Source: Paramacrobiotus metropolitanus (taxonomy: Eukaryota; Tardigrada; Eutardigrada; Parachela; Macrobiotidae). From it: a DNA stretch of 64,000 nucleotides. A model generated the notes under the pieces. That model made no database searches. It was not told where the DNA came from and saw nothing but the letters and a program-made list of their open reading frames with translations. The translations under genes were made by a program, and so were the position numbers. The DNA lies in assembly GCF_019649055.1 (NCBI RefSeq), contig NW_026570398.1, positions 1 through 64,000 of the forward strand. The letters run 5' to 3'. Positions 8,419-17,876 of this stretch are shown piece after piece. Numbering within the stretch: the stretch's first letter is position 1; each line of letters opens with the position of its first letter.

Positions 8419-9609
8419 TGTTGATCGTTAGGATCACACTATTAAAAAGGCGTCTACGGCATATGTCGGTACGTCACAAAAATGAAACATGGTGCTGTAT
8501 ATAAGGGCGATATGACTTGTTCACATAAACTGTATTCGTGTATTGTTGTTTTCAGCGTTTATAGCACAGAATCACAAAGGATAAAGAAATCATGTGGAGC
8601 ATCTATTGGGGTTGAAATTGATTCGGTCTATAAAGCCGGCCCCAAGGGAGTTGTTACGGCAGTTAGCCGGCTCTCCTCTCCAAGCGATTCAGTGTTATAA
8701 ATTGGCAAGAGAAACTACGGTAATCAAGCCGGATCTCTTGAGGACGAAAGTGGGCCACAAGCGGCGAAAAAGAGAAAGACAACAGGTGGAAATATTAATG
8801 AGGTAAATTTAATGCGGCAGTCAGCCGGCCCCATTAGAGTTGCTACGGTAAACTATGCCGGCAATCTCTCCGAGCGACCCAGTGTTACAAATCAACGAGA
8901 GAAATAGCGGTAACCAAGCCGGATCTCTCGTACCGAAGTTTGGCCACAAGCGGCAAACAAGAGTAAAAGATTGAATGTGGAAAAGTCATGGGGTAAATTT
9001 AATGCGGTAGTTAGCCGGCCCCATCAGAGATGCTACGGTAAACTCTGCCGGCACTCTGGCCGCTCGAGGCATGTTGAAGTGGGATGTGCGACGGAAAGGT
9101 CAAATCGAAAGTTTTACCAGGGAGGCAAGCGAAGAAATGCTTGACGGCCGCAGAAAATTGGCTAAGTTCCTCCATGACCTTTGATGGAAGTTTGAAGAGA
9201 AGTTGGATGACCTTTGGGATCACTACCGCCCAAGAGAGTCACCGTATTAGAATTCAAGTCGCATGACCATTTGGGACCATTAACCCAAACGAGTCGCACA
9301 TCCCAGATCATCTCAACAAAGGATGACCTTTACCAGGGAGGAAGCGAACTACGCTTGTCTTTATTGACGTCCCTCCGTGACCTTTTATGGATCTCATTTG
9401 AAAGTCGTACAATTGATACGCACCATATTCCAAAGATTGAAGCAGTATTCCCTAAGTCGTACTTGATACGTACCTGATTCTCAATCGGATTGTGATGAAA
9501 GTCGCACTATGGATGCGCGGAATTGCTCAACAGAGCGGAATGGGCCAAAGTGCGGAAAACGGTGGACAGGACCTGTGACCTTTACGAGTCAGAAATGGAG
9601 GATCCTAGT
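8419..9609 (+). other. 3' non-coding region of element copy 1
   Basis: No convincing ORF. It holds a polypyrimidine-cag site (8537-8555) matched in the 34 kb copy (about 36920-36937), the 189-bp tandem repeat, one direct AAAGGTCA (9095) and five inverted ones (9175, 9208, 9324, 9378, 9576). From about 9110 to 9609 it aligns by eye with 37350-37828: shared blocks include accaggnagg, gaagcagtattcc, aatgggccaaag, and tgacctttacgagtc. The shared sequence ends at 9609, which I take as the element's 3' end. Confidence 0.6.
8634..9060 (+). repeat. 189-bp tandem repeat, about 2.3 copies
   Basis: Units begin agccggcccc at 8634, 8823 and 9013 (spacing 189 and 190). Each unit contains a tacgg...gccggc segment, aagccggatctct and a terminal gtaaatttaatgcgg. 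The third unit is truncated. Related single segments (ttaaccggccccc, tcaaccggccctc) occur in the 34 kb copy at about 36992 and 37217, so the unit belongs to the element rather than to the insertion site. Confidence 0.7.
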
Positions 9610-9617
9610 CTACATTT

Positions 9618-10019
9618 GATTTTGTCGCTTTACGTGAGCCGCTTCTCTGCTCACACCCCTTTGCAGCTTTCGCTACGTCCTCGTAGCAAGACTAAGCGAT
9701 CCTTTAAGCGGCGGCTCCGGCTCACCGCATTCTCTTTTCATTTTATCACTTTATTCATTTTTGCTCTGTTCCTCCCGTTCGAGGTTAGCACACTGGTCTC
9801 ATAGGCGAAGTGGACGTACCGAACCTTGATCTGCTACCATCTAAGCAGGGCGCAATCCGAGGGAAACCGAGAAACGGCTGAAAAAGGCGCCGATGGGGGA
9901 ATCGAACCCCGGCTACGTCGTTAGATCCGCGTAGGCAGTACCACTGCACCACGGCGCAATATGTTGAAATCCTTTGAAAGATTTTGTCGCTTTACGTGAG
10001 CCGCTTCTCTGCTCACACC
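9618..10019. repeat. 40-bp direct repeats flanking a tRNA-like gene
   Basis: The same 40 bases (gattttgtcgctttacgtga...ctctgctcacacc) stand at 9618-9657 and 9980-10019. The first copy begins eight bases after the inferred 3' end of the large element. The 322 bp between include a pyrimidine-rich stretch and a tRNA-like gene. Direct repeats of this length could be short LTR-like ends, a duplicated insertion target, or recombination scars. Nothing else in the interval could be assigned. Confidence 0.7.
9886..9957 (-). tRNA. tRNA-like Pol III gene, isotype not assignable
   Basis: Read on the minus strand, it has an A-box-like ggtgcagtggta, a consensus B box (ggttcgattcc), acceptor strands pairing over six bases (GCGCCG/CGGCGC), and a run of five T directly after the 3' end (9881-9885), as Pol III terminates. 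The middle is abnormal: CTACG/CGTAG pair around a 12-base loop containing gatctaa instead of a 7-base anticodon loop, and almost no variable loop is left. It may be a decayed tRNA, a SINE head, or a noncanonical tRNA. If T-CTA-A were the loop core the anticodon would be CTA, but the stem does not support that reading. Confidence 0.5.
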
Positions 10020-10080
10020 GACATTAGATAGTGCAATTTTAAACTTACTTTAATTTTTTTTAACACCTGTACATTGCTAA

Positions 10081-10421
10081 ATGATCGGATTACTTGCAAC
10101 GGCAGCTTTGATTCTGAACTTCCAAAGTATATTTTACTATAATTCTAGCTTAAAATTACTGATAATTAGAATGCAGATTGCAGAAAACAAAGACAGCATG
10201 CTCCTTGTATGGCTCAAAGATTGCATTATAGCTGTAATCAAAGTTTTCTGCACGAACAGACTCGATTATCTGCTATGAATGTAAAACTTATGCCCCGGAT
10301 CGAAGGAACCTACTGTGCCCGTATTTAAACGAAGTTCGGAGCCTAAATGATTATGTCAAAACAAACTGCACTCGCACAAATTATTGTGCTGAAGTGTCCT
10401 ACGATCCCGATGGTGGCACAA
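10081..10421 (+). CDS. Ly6/uPAR-type protein, signal-peptide exon plus first domain exon
   Basis: Exon 1 (10081-10126) encodes MIGLLATAALILNFQ, a good signal peptide, and ends at a donor in phase 1 (A|GTATAT). Exon 2 (10260-10421) starts after gcacgaacag in phase 1 and ends at A|GTAGGT, again phase 1. It carries the three-finger start IICYECKTYAP and the later TNCTRTNYCAEV. It is closely similar to the minus-strand exon at 55632-55808 (MCYEC...VKTQCKRTSYCAEV). Ly6 proteins are secreted or GPI-anchored, with disulphide-rich three-finger folds; ligand cannot be inferred. Introns and exon phases follow the usual Ly6 layout. Splicing is inferred from phase and consensus only. Confidence 0.65.
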
Positions 10422-10635
10422 GTAGGTACTTCGTCGTTTTAAAATATCGTAGGGAGACTCGCACTTTTCAAAAATTACACGAATTTGATTTTGCGAAAGA
10501 ATAAGAATCCGAAGAAGAAGAGATAACACAAGTACCAACAAAACGTCACCATCATAATATTAGGTAGTAATATGCTTAGGGGAGAAGTCCCAAAATTTTG
10601 TTTAATTTACAGAGAGAACCGCTCGTTGGTTAAGC

Positions 10636-10891
10636 GCCGCAAAGTTTCAAGAAGATCGGGCAATAACCAGACTTTTGGTACACAACAATTCGTTTAAACT
10701 TTTCGTCCTTTTTAGTGCGGCATATCTTGGCAACCGGATGTTGCGCGCGCAAACGGTTTTCAGAATAGTGTATGCAAATCATTTAGCTTTTGAATGACAT
10801 AAAGTATTAAAAAAAATTGTTTCGAAGTGCGCGAAAGCGAAAGTTTTAGTTTATGTATCCCATTTTGACACCATGTACCGGGCCATTTCCC
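10636..10891. mobile_element. Partial piggyBac-type MITE (one arm)
   Basis: Aligns with the right arm of the element at 50637-51269: shared blocks gacttttggtacac, gttgcgcgcgcaaacgg, gtgcgcgaaagcgaaagtt and the terminal atgtaccgggcca-ttccc. It ends at 10891 directly before TTAA (10892-10895), the piggyBac target. The left arm is missing or unrecognisable. It lies in the intron of the Ly6-type gene. Confidence 0.6.
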
Positions 10892-11089
10892 TTAAATTTA
10901 AATAGCTCATTTTACTTTTCCGTTTACTCTGTGTTGACAGTAAACGATATGGCATTTCCCCGCTGTATCTCTATGCCGCTAACAAAGAAATTTATGTGGC
11001 CGAACTTCCCCCGAAATACTCCGCAGATACGTTCCTAGTTTGTTAAGGTGACAGATTAGCAATAATCGTTATGTTAGCAGTTAGCTGTA

Positions 11090-11254
11090 CAGCTTAGGAC
11101 AAAAAAGACGCATAATCCCACCCACAGCATTCGGAACGCATGCGGCGCAGTGCGCTGTACGACTCAGCTAAAAATATATCAGGTTGTCGTACAAGTTGCC
11201 ACATGCATACGGATATCTGGGTATAGAGTTATGCGTCTTTTTAGTCCTAAGCTG
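11090..11254. mobile_element. 165-bp Tc1/mariner-type MITE
   Basis: Inverted ends CAGCTTAGGACaAAAAAGACGCATAA (left) and its near-perfect complement (right, one mismatch) are flanked by TA at 11088-11089 and 11255-11256. The TA duplication and CA-starting ends fit the Tc1/mariner superfamily. There is no coding capacity. Confidence 0.7.
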
Positions 11255-11505
11255 TATGTATATCCAAGAAGACTGATAAACAGTACAATTACGAGTACAA
11301 TGTGCGTGTTTTTCACAGCCTTTAAAATCATGATCAGCATGTTCCATTGTAGAAATGTTTGTGGGGAAAAACTGTCTTGGCGATGATGGCCTGTAAGTAC
11401 GAGAACTCAGGAAGTGTAAATATTGTAACCGGCAAACTCATGTAAGTTCAATGATCTGCTGCATGTGACACATGCATTTCTAATCGATACAGTTTTCTGT
11501 TTTAG

Positions 11506-11635
11506 AGCGGGAAGTCAACAGGACAACCCTAATGTCGTGTATAAGCGTTCACACCGATTAAGGTTCCATGAACAATCTTTACTCTTCCACGCCTGTAATG
11601 CTCAATCGGTAGGCAACTCTCATCTCAAACTGTAA
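11506..11635 (+). pseudogene. Decayed Ly6 3' exon candidate
   Basis: After a strong acceptor (ttttctgttttag|ag) the sequence resembles the 3' exon of the Ly6 gene at 53 kb (SQQDNPN against SQYMDNPS) and closes with a Cys-Asn pair shortly before TAA 11633-11635. The CxCxxDLCN signature is not intact, and the phase-1 frame reaches a stop halfway, so the gene at 10081 is probably damaged here. It could also be chance similarity. Confidence 0.35.
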
Positions 11636-11639
11636 CAGA

Positions 11640-12775
11640 TAAACTATGGCGGAAATAGGTCGAATGAATCAGGAACACGAGAACTCTGGAATCCCTAAGC
11701 AGGAACACGCTAACCGCAACTTCCGGTCGTAAGTCCTGTGAGGATCGGCAAGAGCGAGGACGATTGTGTCACGAGCAAACCTGTATTCTATGCAATAATC
11801 CGGGAGCGATCATGTACATCAGAAGGAACAAGTATTGCTGCCTCTTTAATCCAATACACACCACAGTTCACAACGCTAGGAAATTGTAATTAGAAACAGT
11901 CCCAGAAGTCAAATTAGCGACTGCCGAGCAACTGCTGCCGATATTAGTGTCAACCAGAACTTATATAGACTTCGCATTATGACATCATATACACCGCTAG
12001 TAAAAGAGGACAGCAAATCACAGTAGAGATTGACTAGATTATTCGTTATGTTGCAGGTGGAAGGCGGACAGTCAGCATCCGTACGTACATCCCGGCGTGT
12101 GATCCTACTCCCACACGTCACCCCCACGAACGATGCTTGGCCGTGCCATTGTAAACAATCCATCCCGCAACATCCCAGTGCGATTGTGCACTTCATCCAT
12201 CCTGATCCCGATCCACCGCGCAACCCACGTGTCCATCCGATGCCCAATGTGACTGTACGCCGCAATTCCAAGAGAGTTAGTGTGTGGAATCCTTGGCGAA
12301 ATGGCATCCGGAAGTCCACGGGTTTGGTAGGGCGGAGGTCCAAGGATCCAGGAAGCAAACTTATGAACTACTGATACTGCACGTGTCGTATATGGTTGTG
12401 TAATACTAGTGACGATGCACGGCATAAAACTTTATGAAATGTAATATTAAGATCTTAAAGTGTAGACATGTGTAAAAGTTGGCTACTATTATGCATTAAA
12501 CGAGCGGGACCGCAGCATCAACCATCCGGTATTTATTCTTACGAATTTTCGAATCCTACATCACATCAGATAGCAACAATGTCAACAACAAGAAACAAGC
12601 AAAAATGTCAGCACCAGCACAAAAGTCGACAAACAGTACAAACCAGTAAAAATGAACAACAGTAGAAGCGATAAAGCTGGAGTGCATTAAAGTGATACGC
12701 AAATAACAAAATCAACAGTAACGCCAGTGAGATCAAAAAGCGAACAACAATAAATCATTGAGAGGTTATACAAGG
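11640..12775. other. No supported gene
   Basis: About 1.1 kb. Opposing ORFs of 114 and 149 codons overlap at 11909-12374, but neither has a recognisable domain. The plus one has an acceptor-like ttatgttgcag at 12048-12058 and a Pro/Arg-rich product, so an exon cannot be excluded. Nothing else was recognised. Confidence 0.3.
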
Positions 12776-13564
12776 TTACTTGCCAGCACTAAGGGCCAAT
12801 GAAAAGAGACCAGTCATTCCAGAGCCAGACGCGGCTGCAGCAGCATCTAGGCGGCGAGAAACATCAGCAGCCATCTGTCGTCGGCGATCAGCATCCAATT
12901 CACGCTGCTGCTGCTGGGCCAAATAACCAGGCACAAAATTATGCTCAGCTGAACCAACGGGGCCAGAGGAAGCAGAAGGCGCGCGAGGACGATCAGCTGG
13001 TGAACGGTCGCGGGCATCGCGGATAATCGGCACTTCGGGTAACGGTAAAACATTAGGCGGCAAACCCGGAAATTCGGCGTTCTGCTGCACCTGAACTGAC
13101 GGAATTACAGCCGGCGGAATGACAACATTCAAGGCTGGCGGGCCATGTAGATTGACAGCAGGGTCGACACCATGGGGCTGACCTGGAGCCACAACTCCAT
13201 TGCCTTGGATCGGATCCTGCGCATGCGGCGCTTGGTTTTCCGGGGGGTCAACCTCCATGTCTGGGGCGGCAGCTGCCAATGGAGCAACTGGGTGAGGATC
13301 TCCATCAGGTACCTCAATAATCTCCGGTGCGCCCAAATGTCGGCCATTACGACGCCAGTGATCGTTTCCGCGACGGAGATTATTGTCTCCAGAATTCCGA
13401 TGATTTCCTCGGCCGTACGGACGAAAGTTGCCACGGAAAGAGCCACGGCCTCCACCCCTTTTTCGGTAATTATAACCGGCATGATTCTGCTGTTGATTAG
13501 AAGACGAATGAAAAATGGCGTCTACCAGTTTATCAAAAGCACGGTTAGGATCGATAGGCGGCAT
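12776..13564 (-). CDS. 262-aa RGG-box / Pro-rich orphan protein
   Basis: ATG at 13564 and stop at 12776. A short N-terminus (MPPIDPNRAFDKLVDAIF) precedes an Arg-Gly-Gly region (about 13370-13470; RGGGRGSFRGN, YGRGN), the kind that binds RNA and is arginine-methylated in many eukaryotic proteins. A long Pro/Val/Asp-rich disordered region and an Ala/Arg/Gln helical C-terminus follow. A TATATAAA box lies 153 bp upstream (13717-13724) and an AAAGGTCA (sense strand) sits in the leader. The codon pattern and lack of stops across 262 codons support a real gene. Together with the next five genes it forms a set of small charged orphan proteins; whether host or transposon cargo is unclear. Confidence 0.6.
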   Translation of the reverse strand: MPPIDPNRAFDKLVDAIFHSSSNQQQNHAGYNYRKRGGGRGSFRGNFRPYGRGNHRNSGDNNLRRGNDHWRRNGRHLGAPEIIEVPDGDPHPVAPLAAAAPDMEVDPPENQAPHAQDPIQGNGVVAPGQPHGVDPAVNLHGPPALNVVIPPAVIPSVQVQQNAEFPGLPPNVLPLPEVPIIRDARDRSPADRPRAPSASSGPVGSAEHNFVPGYLAQQQQRELDADRRRQMAADVSRRLDAAAAASGSGMTGLFSLALSAGK

Positions 13565-13585
13565 GCCCAGACACGAGAAGACTAA

Positions 13586-13593
13586 TGACCTTT
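13586..13593 (-). promoter_or_regulatory. AAAGGTCA in leader of the RGG-box gene
   Basis: An exact octamer on the sense strand of the 12776-13564 gene, 22 bp upstream of its ATG. It is the only copy in the 12-29 kb interval and matches the motif amplified in the large element. It could be a nuclear-receptor half-site (AGGTCA core) or an RNA-level signal. One occurrence alone would be unremarkable. Confidence 0.3.
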
Positions 13594-13716
13594 AACGCGA
13601 AAATGAAAAAGTAAAAAGCGTCGAAATCACACACGGAAAGAGGAGAAATTCTACTGTGCCGAAATATGCCGAAACAAAAGTCCACGATGCCGATTTCTGC
13701 ACGCTTCACACAAGTG

Positions 13717-13724
13717 TTTATATA
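13717..13724 (-). promoter_or_regulatory. TATA box candidate
   Basis: TATATAAA on the minus strand, 153 bp upstream of ATG 13564, in an otherwise mixed-composition region. Position allows a transcription start about 120 bp before the ATG. Confidence 0.4.
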
Positions 13725-14230
13725 CCGGTCTGCCGGAGTGAGATTTTAAAATACGGCAGATTCCACAGGTAAAAGAAACAACCAATCAGCGCTTCGCGCT
13801 ATATCCTTTAATTCGAATTAATCAAGAGATCAGATCTAATCTAGGCACAACGGAAGATTCGGCACCAACAAATACATCACCAACACAGTACACACAATGA
13901 CCAGTTCATTCACTCACACTGCACATAATGAAGAAATAAAAATTGAAGAAAGTGAGCACAAAATTCCTCCCATGATGCGTAATGCAGAATACGATTGAGA
14001 ATGTAGTGACAGGCAGCGATCAAAATGCCAATTAAAGAGATAGATCATACCGAAAGTAACAAAAATAGTATTGTAAACGTACAGCCATCCAAAGAAGGAT
14101 TACAACTCATCCGAGTGCGGCTGTTGTTGACCATAAACTGCCGGCTCCGCGAATTCAGGCGAATCTTCGTGGATAACAGCTGCAATAGACGGCACTCCAG
14201 GTACAACAAACTGCATTGATGGCAACGGGT

Positions 14231-14983
14231 CTACATCCATCTTCTCCAAATCGGATCCATCGTTATCACCCTCTTCATCATTGCAGCTTGATCATCCGCG
14301 TTTTCATCAGCAGAGAGCACTGTAGTAGGATCGTCACTGTCATCATCTTCATACGAAGAAGTGTCGGTCTCAGACGAGGACGACGAAGACACCTCTTCGT
14401 ACTTGCGCTTTTGACCACGGCTACGAAGATGATACGGCCCCGCTGAAGTAGATGGTTCAGGTTCAGCTTTTTCCACATTTCCCGACACTGCAGCCGCATC
14501 AGCTCGCTGACGGTTACCGATTTCTTTAAACAAACGAATAAGAACAGGATTTAAATACAAATATTGCCGTCGAAGTTCAAGTGCAATTGGCGTAGGCAAT
14601 CGGGACGTAACGGAACAAAGATCAAAACGATGAATTAATGTTCCATTCGGGTATAAAAAGTGAGATAGGTACAATTCCGAATAACGGGGATGAAAGCGAT
14701 TAAGGCCGGGAAAATAAGCCTGAAAAATGGCCACATCCTGCTCACCATTCTTGTCCGCTACAGCCATTCGTGGAAACACCGCTGAAGACGCACGCTTGCG
14801 AGCCGTCTGCTTAGTCTTGAAAACCGGCCGCGGAGCATTAGGATCATGCGGAACATACAAAATTCCACCACGACGCAGATGGTCTTCGTCTAATGGTAAC
14901 AAAGGCGAACAATTAGCATAAGCACAAGTTAAACGATCGTGCACAATAAAGTTGTAGAAAAACACTCTACAATTATACCACAC
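14231..14983 (-). CDS. Orphan acidic nuclear-type protein, 5' end unresolved
   Basis: A 250-codon open frame whose first codon in the open stretch is GTG, so the true start is probably in an upstream exon; ttgtag at about 14961-14966 is a possible acceptor. The N-terminal two thirds look globular (Tyr/Phe/Leu-rich, FHPRYSELYLSHFLYPNG). The C-terminal third is disordered: PSTSAG, HLRSRGQKRKYEE (a bipartite nuclear-localisation-like patch), then Ser and Asp/Glu runs. A TGACGTCA (CRE-like palindrome) stands just upstream at 14998-15005. No family recognised. Similar acidic tails occur in the neighbouring orphan genes, which may be related or simply share composition. Confidence 0.5.
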   Translation of the reverse strand: MWYNCRVFFYNFIVHDRLTCAYANCSPLLPLDEDHLRRGGILYVPHDPNAPRPVFKTKQTARKRASSAVFPRMAVADKNGEQDVAIFQAYFPGLNRFHPRYSELYLSHFLYPNGTLIHRFDLCSVTSRLPTPIALELRRQYLYLNPVLIRLFKEIGNRQRADAAAVSGNVEKAEPEPSTSAGPYHLRSRGQKRKYEEVSSSSSSETDTSSYEDDDSDDPTTVLSADENADDQAAMMKRVITMDPIWRRWM

Positions 14984-15123
14984 AGTGAAGATGGCTTGAC
15001 GTCAGCTGATCACAATTAAACATGGAATACAAATTCGCAACCGATAATGAGAAACAGCTGAACACGTGAAAACTGGACAAAGTACCAACCATTCCGACTG
15101 TTATCAAACAAAAATAGACCACA

Positions 15124-15648
15124 TCAATACCGTATTATGAAAAGACCTCGCTTTGCCCGCACAGACGGAGTTTCAGACGTTTGTGGCTCCTCGTCCGTAA
15201 GATCTGGAATGCCCAGCTGTCGTGAAGGGCTATTCGGCTGCTTCTGAGGTTTTTTCGGAGACGGCTTGGGAATCTCCACATCTGGATTAGCAGGAAACTT
15301 GCCGCGACGGTTTCCACTGCTTACAGTAGCATTGCGACGGGCAATGGCACGACGTTTGCTCTCGCGATAACGGCGTCGCAGCGCAGCAGAAACTTCTGCT
15401 CCTCGACTAGTCGAAGGCTTAGGACTTTTCGTTGCACCAGCACGTCCTGATGGTCCGGCTTGTTGGGCAGAAAACGCTGGCTCTTCTGCAGCACGAGCAG
15501 AGACTTGAGCTCGAGTAACTCTGGTCGTAGAACGGGCTTCATCACTGTCCGGCGAATATCCGAACGGCAACCCTGCCAATTCTCTGCGAGAACGAGCTAC
15601 AGGTGTAACTGTTTTGCGCGCAGTAGGTTTCTTCGGAGTAGAAGACAT
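15124..15648 (-). CDS. 174-aa basic Ser/Pro/Arg orphan protein
   Basis: The open frame extends to 15744, but the upstream part encodes an unrelated hydrophobic stretch; the Met at 15648 (MSSTPKKPTARK) starts the compositionally uniform protein, so I chose it. The product is Lys/Arg/Ser/Pro-rich, with an Ala/Arg helical segment in the middle (LRRRYRESKRR) and an acidic motif near the end (DLTDEE). It would be disordered and probably nuclear or nucleic-acid-binding. Same strand and similar style as the 14 kb and 18 kb genes. No recognised homologue, and function unknown. Confidence 0.45.
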   Translation of the reverse strand: MSSTPKKPTARKTVTPVARSRRELAGLPFGYSPDSDEARSTTRVTRAQVSARAAEEPAFSAQQAGPSGRAGATKSPKPSTSRGAEVSAALRRRYRESKRRAIARRNATVSSGNRRGKFPANPDVEIPKPSPKKPQKQPNSPSRQLGIPDLTDEEPQTSETPSVRAKRGLFIIRY

Positions 15649-16234
15649 TTTAGTAACTCCTGGCGTCAAGAGCGAAAAATGCCAAGGAAAAGGAGGAAAT
15701 CCAGAAATACGCACAAAGCAAAAAACCACAACAAAAAGTGACAAGTTACAATGCGGTTAATCCGACACCGACACCGGAAGTTGGAAATGCAGGTAATCCA
15801 CCATACAGCGGTTAACAGGCGACAGCCGAATTTTTCGGATTTTTAATGTTTGAATTGTCGGAGGCTAAACACAGAATGCCCTCGATTCTTTCATGAAAAC
15901 ACTAGGGATTTAGAGAAGAAAAACTATAATTTTCACGGACATATGGCTTCACAGCAAAAGAGGCAACAAAAACGGAGGAACAAAACTCAGAACACGCGGC
16001 TGGAGAATATTCAGAACACAGAGGGGAAACTGCGTAGTTTCCGATATTATTGCCTTATCAAGGCGGTTGACAGGCGACAAAGTGCCGCATCGCAAGCACA
16101 GAGAATATCAGCTGTTTATTCATAACACGAAAACGAAGAACCCTACAATATTTTATTCTTGTGTGGTGACGGTTTCCTTTGTTTATTTCTGTTCTTTCTT
16201 TATTTGATTTCATATTTAATTAATTCATTTAATA

Positions 16235-17664
16235 ATGTCTGGACAGCCCGGAGAACCATCGCTAGAGACCGATGCTGTGGAGCACGCTCGCTACTGGAAA
16301 GAACGCACGCGGGAATCCGTGCAATTTGCCATGGATGCACCTTTCGCAGAGAACGAAACTGCAGCAAGCCGTCGTCAGCTGGCAATGCATACAGCCGCTC
16401 ACGCCTGCATTCTTGAAGCCGATATTACAGGCTATTATGTGGATATTGCGGCTATAAAGCAGTTCATACAGGATATGCATACGGTCTTCACCGCGGATCG
16501 CGTTGAAATTTTCTTGGAAGACGCCATCAATGCGGGAATTTTGCCGAAGAAGATGGCGCGCGACGGACGCTTCGTTCTGGAAGTCGCGGAAGACGTGTAC
16601 AACAACCGCGGGGTAAAATTGATTGATACTTACAGCAAGCTCTGCTGCATGATACGGGCGGTTCTCTACCACGCGCGCTACGCCATGTCACGCGCGGAAA
16701 TTCAGCACTGGGCTTACGGAACTTACGACCTGCAGCTAGAAAACTACGAATACTGGTTCAACCGCGGACTACATCGACTCTTGGAGAAGAAACAGATTGT
16801 GATGGTTTATGGAAATCTGTATGTCCACAGCTGCATTGACCTGTGGCTGCGCAGTATTCGGGGGTGCTGTCTGTGCGACACCTTGGCTCAAACGATCAGT
16901 AAGTTTGTAAAATTTACGAACAACGAAACCGAGAAATTTACTGGTATATTTTGTTTGCAAGTATATAATAATTTTACTTATTCGCGCAGTAGTCGACAAG
17001 ACCTAACACAAGCGCGACTGCACCTTCTCTGTATTTTATATAATAACCAGAGTGAATTGTAGATGTGAAGATGCGCACTCTGAAGATAGAGAAGAACGGA
17101 AAGGAACTGGAACAGCACGTCACCGACGCCAGCTTCGGCTATGTCGGCGAAGACGTCGAACTAATTGTTGACGGAGTAATGGAGCGCTTGGACGCCATTG
17201 AGCCATCGAAGAACAACACTATCGGAGCCAACCTGTTTGTTCGTTCCAACAAGGATGCTCGCATCACACGGGAGCCAATTATCACATTGAGTCAACTGGA
17301 GGAAATGAATGCGCGCCCGCGATATGTGGCACCAAAAAAGAGCGAACAACGTGAAAAGACCAAGCAGAATAACGGACATGACGAGGCAAAAGCTGAAAAA
17401 GCCAAGGCAAGGGCTGAAAAACCGGGCGACGATAACGCCAACGACATCGACAAACTGCTGCAGATGGTCGAGAGCGAGCAGAATATTATGACAAACTGTA
17501 AAGCGCTGGTCAACACTTTAAAGGCGCGAGTTTACAGTGGCATTGATCACGTCCAATATTCCGCGAGGCTTTGGAGCAACGTATGGCCAACATTAACAAT
17601 GGCGAGGAAAGCCTGGATTTGGATTAAATCACCGCATTTTTTGCGTTTCCGGCGGCTGCCTTAA
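16235..17664 (+). CDS. Two-exon orphan gene, ~420 aa
   Basis: Exon 1 (16235-16898) and exon 2 (17063-17664) are joined by a 164-bp intron with GTAAGT donor (16899) and ttgtag acceptor (17057-17062); the exons are in matching phase (1), and reading through gives an unrelated AT-rich sequence, so splicing is well supported. The protein has an all-helical N-terminal domain with several Cys and Trp residues (YWKERTRE, LCCMIRAVL, HWAYGTYDLQ), then a mixed segment and a Lys/Glu/Ala-rich coiled-coil-like stretch (17370-17430), ending in a basic tail. It is the only plus-strand member of the orphan block. No domain was recognised. The helical tandem look could suit a winged-helix or scaffold protein, which is a guess. 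Confidence 0.65.
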
Positions 17665-17876
17665 TAATTGATCGGTGATTCAGCCGGTGGTTCCTATTTC
17701 CAGAATACAACAACGGTTTCTGATACTGTCAGCTTATTCACTAGAGCGGATATACTCAGATAATATACACTCGTCAAATTACAGCTTAAAATGCGTGGGC
17801 GACAGAGAGGGGGGGCGACAAATTTTAATTCGTATGACCGTATACAAAATACTCAAACGGCCAATGGTGCCAAACA

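Larger units (their letters stand above)
1..9609 (+). mobile_element. Unclassified ORF-dense repetitive element, copy 1 (5' end outside window)
   Basis: A compact stretch of almost contiguous plus-strand reading frames with a 1.2 kb 3' non-coding region. It is called mobile because a diverged second copy at about 34.25-37.83 kb matches its largest protein and its 3' region, and both matches stop at the same sequence (ggatc-tagt, here 9600-9609 and there 37819-37828). The body carries 20 direct AAAGGTCA octamers and the 3' region 5 inverted ones. No reverse transcriptase, transposase, integrase, polymerase or capsid signature was recognised in the visible part, so class is open: a non-autonomous transposon, an endogenised virus, or an element whose replication gene lies left of base 1. 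Being repetitive and mobile is inference from the two copies; the left boundary is unseen. Confidence 0.6.

Noticed and set aside
9886-9957. Suppressor tRNA (CTA anticodon) carried by the element
   Set aside because: The anticodon stem cannot be formed around CTA with a seven-base loop; kept only as a remark.
12030-12374. 114-codon plus-strand ORF overlapping a 149-codon minus-strand ORF
   Set aside because: Neither has a domain or a convincing start, and the two contradict each other.
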